Source: Gonapodya sp. JEL0774
Taxonomy: Eukaryota > Monoblepharomycota > Monoblepharidomycetes > Monoblepharidales > Gonapodyaceae
Assembly (NCBI GenBank): GCA_027604505.1
Contig: JADIIX010000081.1
Coordinates: 29,468-93,467 of the forward strand
Reading direction: 5' to 3'
Length of the DNA stretch: 64,000 nucleotides
Positions within the stretch are counted from its first letter, which is position 1. Every line of letters begins with the position of its first letter. A program made the translations under genes and the position numbers. Shown one piece after another: positions 63,401 to 64,000 of this stretch. The notes under the pieces were generated by a model. That model had not been told where the DNA came from, did no database searches, and saw nothing but the letters and a program-made list of their open reading frames with translations.

Positions 63401-63912
63401 AATCTACATGTACATTGCTCAAGTGCTTCCGCATAATGCTTGTGCATTTTGGTCCATTTTTCCTCGAATTGTCTGCAGCAAATCCGCTTCCTTCGTGAAC
63501 CACACTCTCTCGAACCATCACGCGTTCTAACGAACTTTCCCGTCATCCACCGCCAGTTTGGCTCCGCAGACACAGATTCGCCCAGAATCAACAAAATGAG
63601 GCTCCAGCAACGCCCGCGGGACAGTACAGGCAGGGTGAATCCTTGTTCGCCCGCTCCAACTCGGTTCACAACGCATCAACACCGCTTCAGGAAGAATTCT
63701 GCACGCAGTTGATGTGCTTAATTTAGTGCGCTTTACCGGACGCGCCAACATCGTCCGCAAAGAGCACCAATTCAAATGAATTTGGTCTCTTCAGTGTACC
63801 GTCTAGTCATTTCCTGACTCTCGACGGCGGACAATTCTAGATTATATCTTTCACGTATTCCCGACTGATGTTCTTGCCTTTCCGTGTCTGCGACTTCAAT
63901 CCTTTCTCTTGT
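63401..63912. other. Region without a recognised gene
   Basis: Short open frames on both strands have no motif. This may be the 5' side of the minus-strand membrane gene. Confidence 0.4.
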
Positions 63913-64000
63913 CCTGGGGCGGCCCCGCCCCCGCGGCCCGGCGGGGGGGGGGCCGGGCGGGCGGCGGGCCCCCCCCCGCGGGGGCCGCCCGGGGCGGGAG
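63913..64000. other. Low-complexity G/C contig end
   Basis: The last 88 bases are almost only G and C in homopolymer runs, like the flanks of both N gaps. This is most likely an assembly artefact. Confidence 0.85.

Noticed and set aside
63913-64000. G/C tract as a telomere or CpG island
   Set aside because: No telomeric unit repeat. It resembles the artefact flanks at both internal gaps.

Overview
The window is nuclear DNA from an intron-rich eukaryote, most likely an early-diverging zoosporic (chytrid-like) fungus. That placement is an inference. It rests on many short GT-AG introns (about 50-110 bases), fungal-type secreted lipase, epoxide hydrolase and ammonium-transporter genes, and animal-like signalling architectures (TKL kinases, SH3, ankyrin, dual Cache receptors). 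Two blocks of ten Ns and the right end are flanked by G/C homopolymer, which marks assembly gaps. I saw no rRNA, tRNA, CRISPR or virus-like sequence.

Left part (1-20 kb): the 3' end of an LCAT/PDAT-like acyltransferase, a secreted class 3 lipase, an NmrA-like NAD(P)-binding protein, a minus-strand secreted protein of unknown function, an F-box protein, a 20-exon BLM/Sgs1-type RecQ helicase, a damaged SAM-methyltransferase-like gene, a NUDT7-like CoA diphosphatase, a membrane-anchored FkbM-like protein, a minus-strand fluoroacetyl-CoA-thioesterase-like hotdog protein broken by a gap, and a small polytopic membrane protein.

Middle (20-32 kb): a minus-strand ankyrin/coiled-coil/SH3 scaffold, a DEDDh-type 3'-5' exonuclease, a GNAT acetyltransferase, an epoxide hydrolase ending in the peroxisomal signal SKL, an intronless lysine-methyltransferase-like protein and a minus-strand short-chain dehydrogenase.

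The most unusual part is 32.8-51.4 kb. Two receptor genes converge there. One (32819-37069, about 955 residues) combines an extracellular dual Cache domain, a HAMP linker, TPR repeats and a C-terminal von Willebrand A domain with an intact MIDAS. The other (38139-40040, minus) is a dual Cache-HAMP protein with no output domain, and it carries residues that match the amino-acid-binding dCache_1AA signature. After a type B carboxylesterase comes a 3.6-kb segmental duplication. Each copy encodes a minus-strand protein with a pseudokinase domain, an active TKL kinase domain and a C-terminal SH3 domain, a JAK-like tandem order in a fungal setting.

Right part (52-64 kb): an ammonium transporter with a 13-base microexon, a long disordered protein, a berberine-bridge-type FAD oxidase gene with two in-frame TAG codons, and a poorly resolved minus-strand region with several membrane-spanning exons. 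The last 90 bases are low-complexity G/C.

Three genes (13.8, 15.3 and 57.6 kb) have frame breaks or in-frame stops inside conserved domains. These are either pseudogenes or sequence errors. Exon boundaries are hand-derived from splice consensus, reading phase and family conservation.
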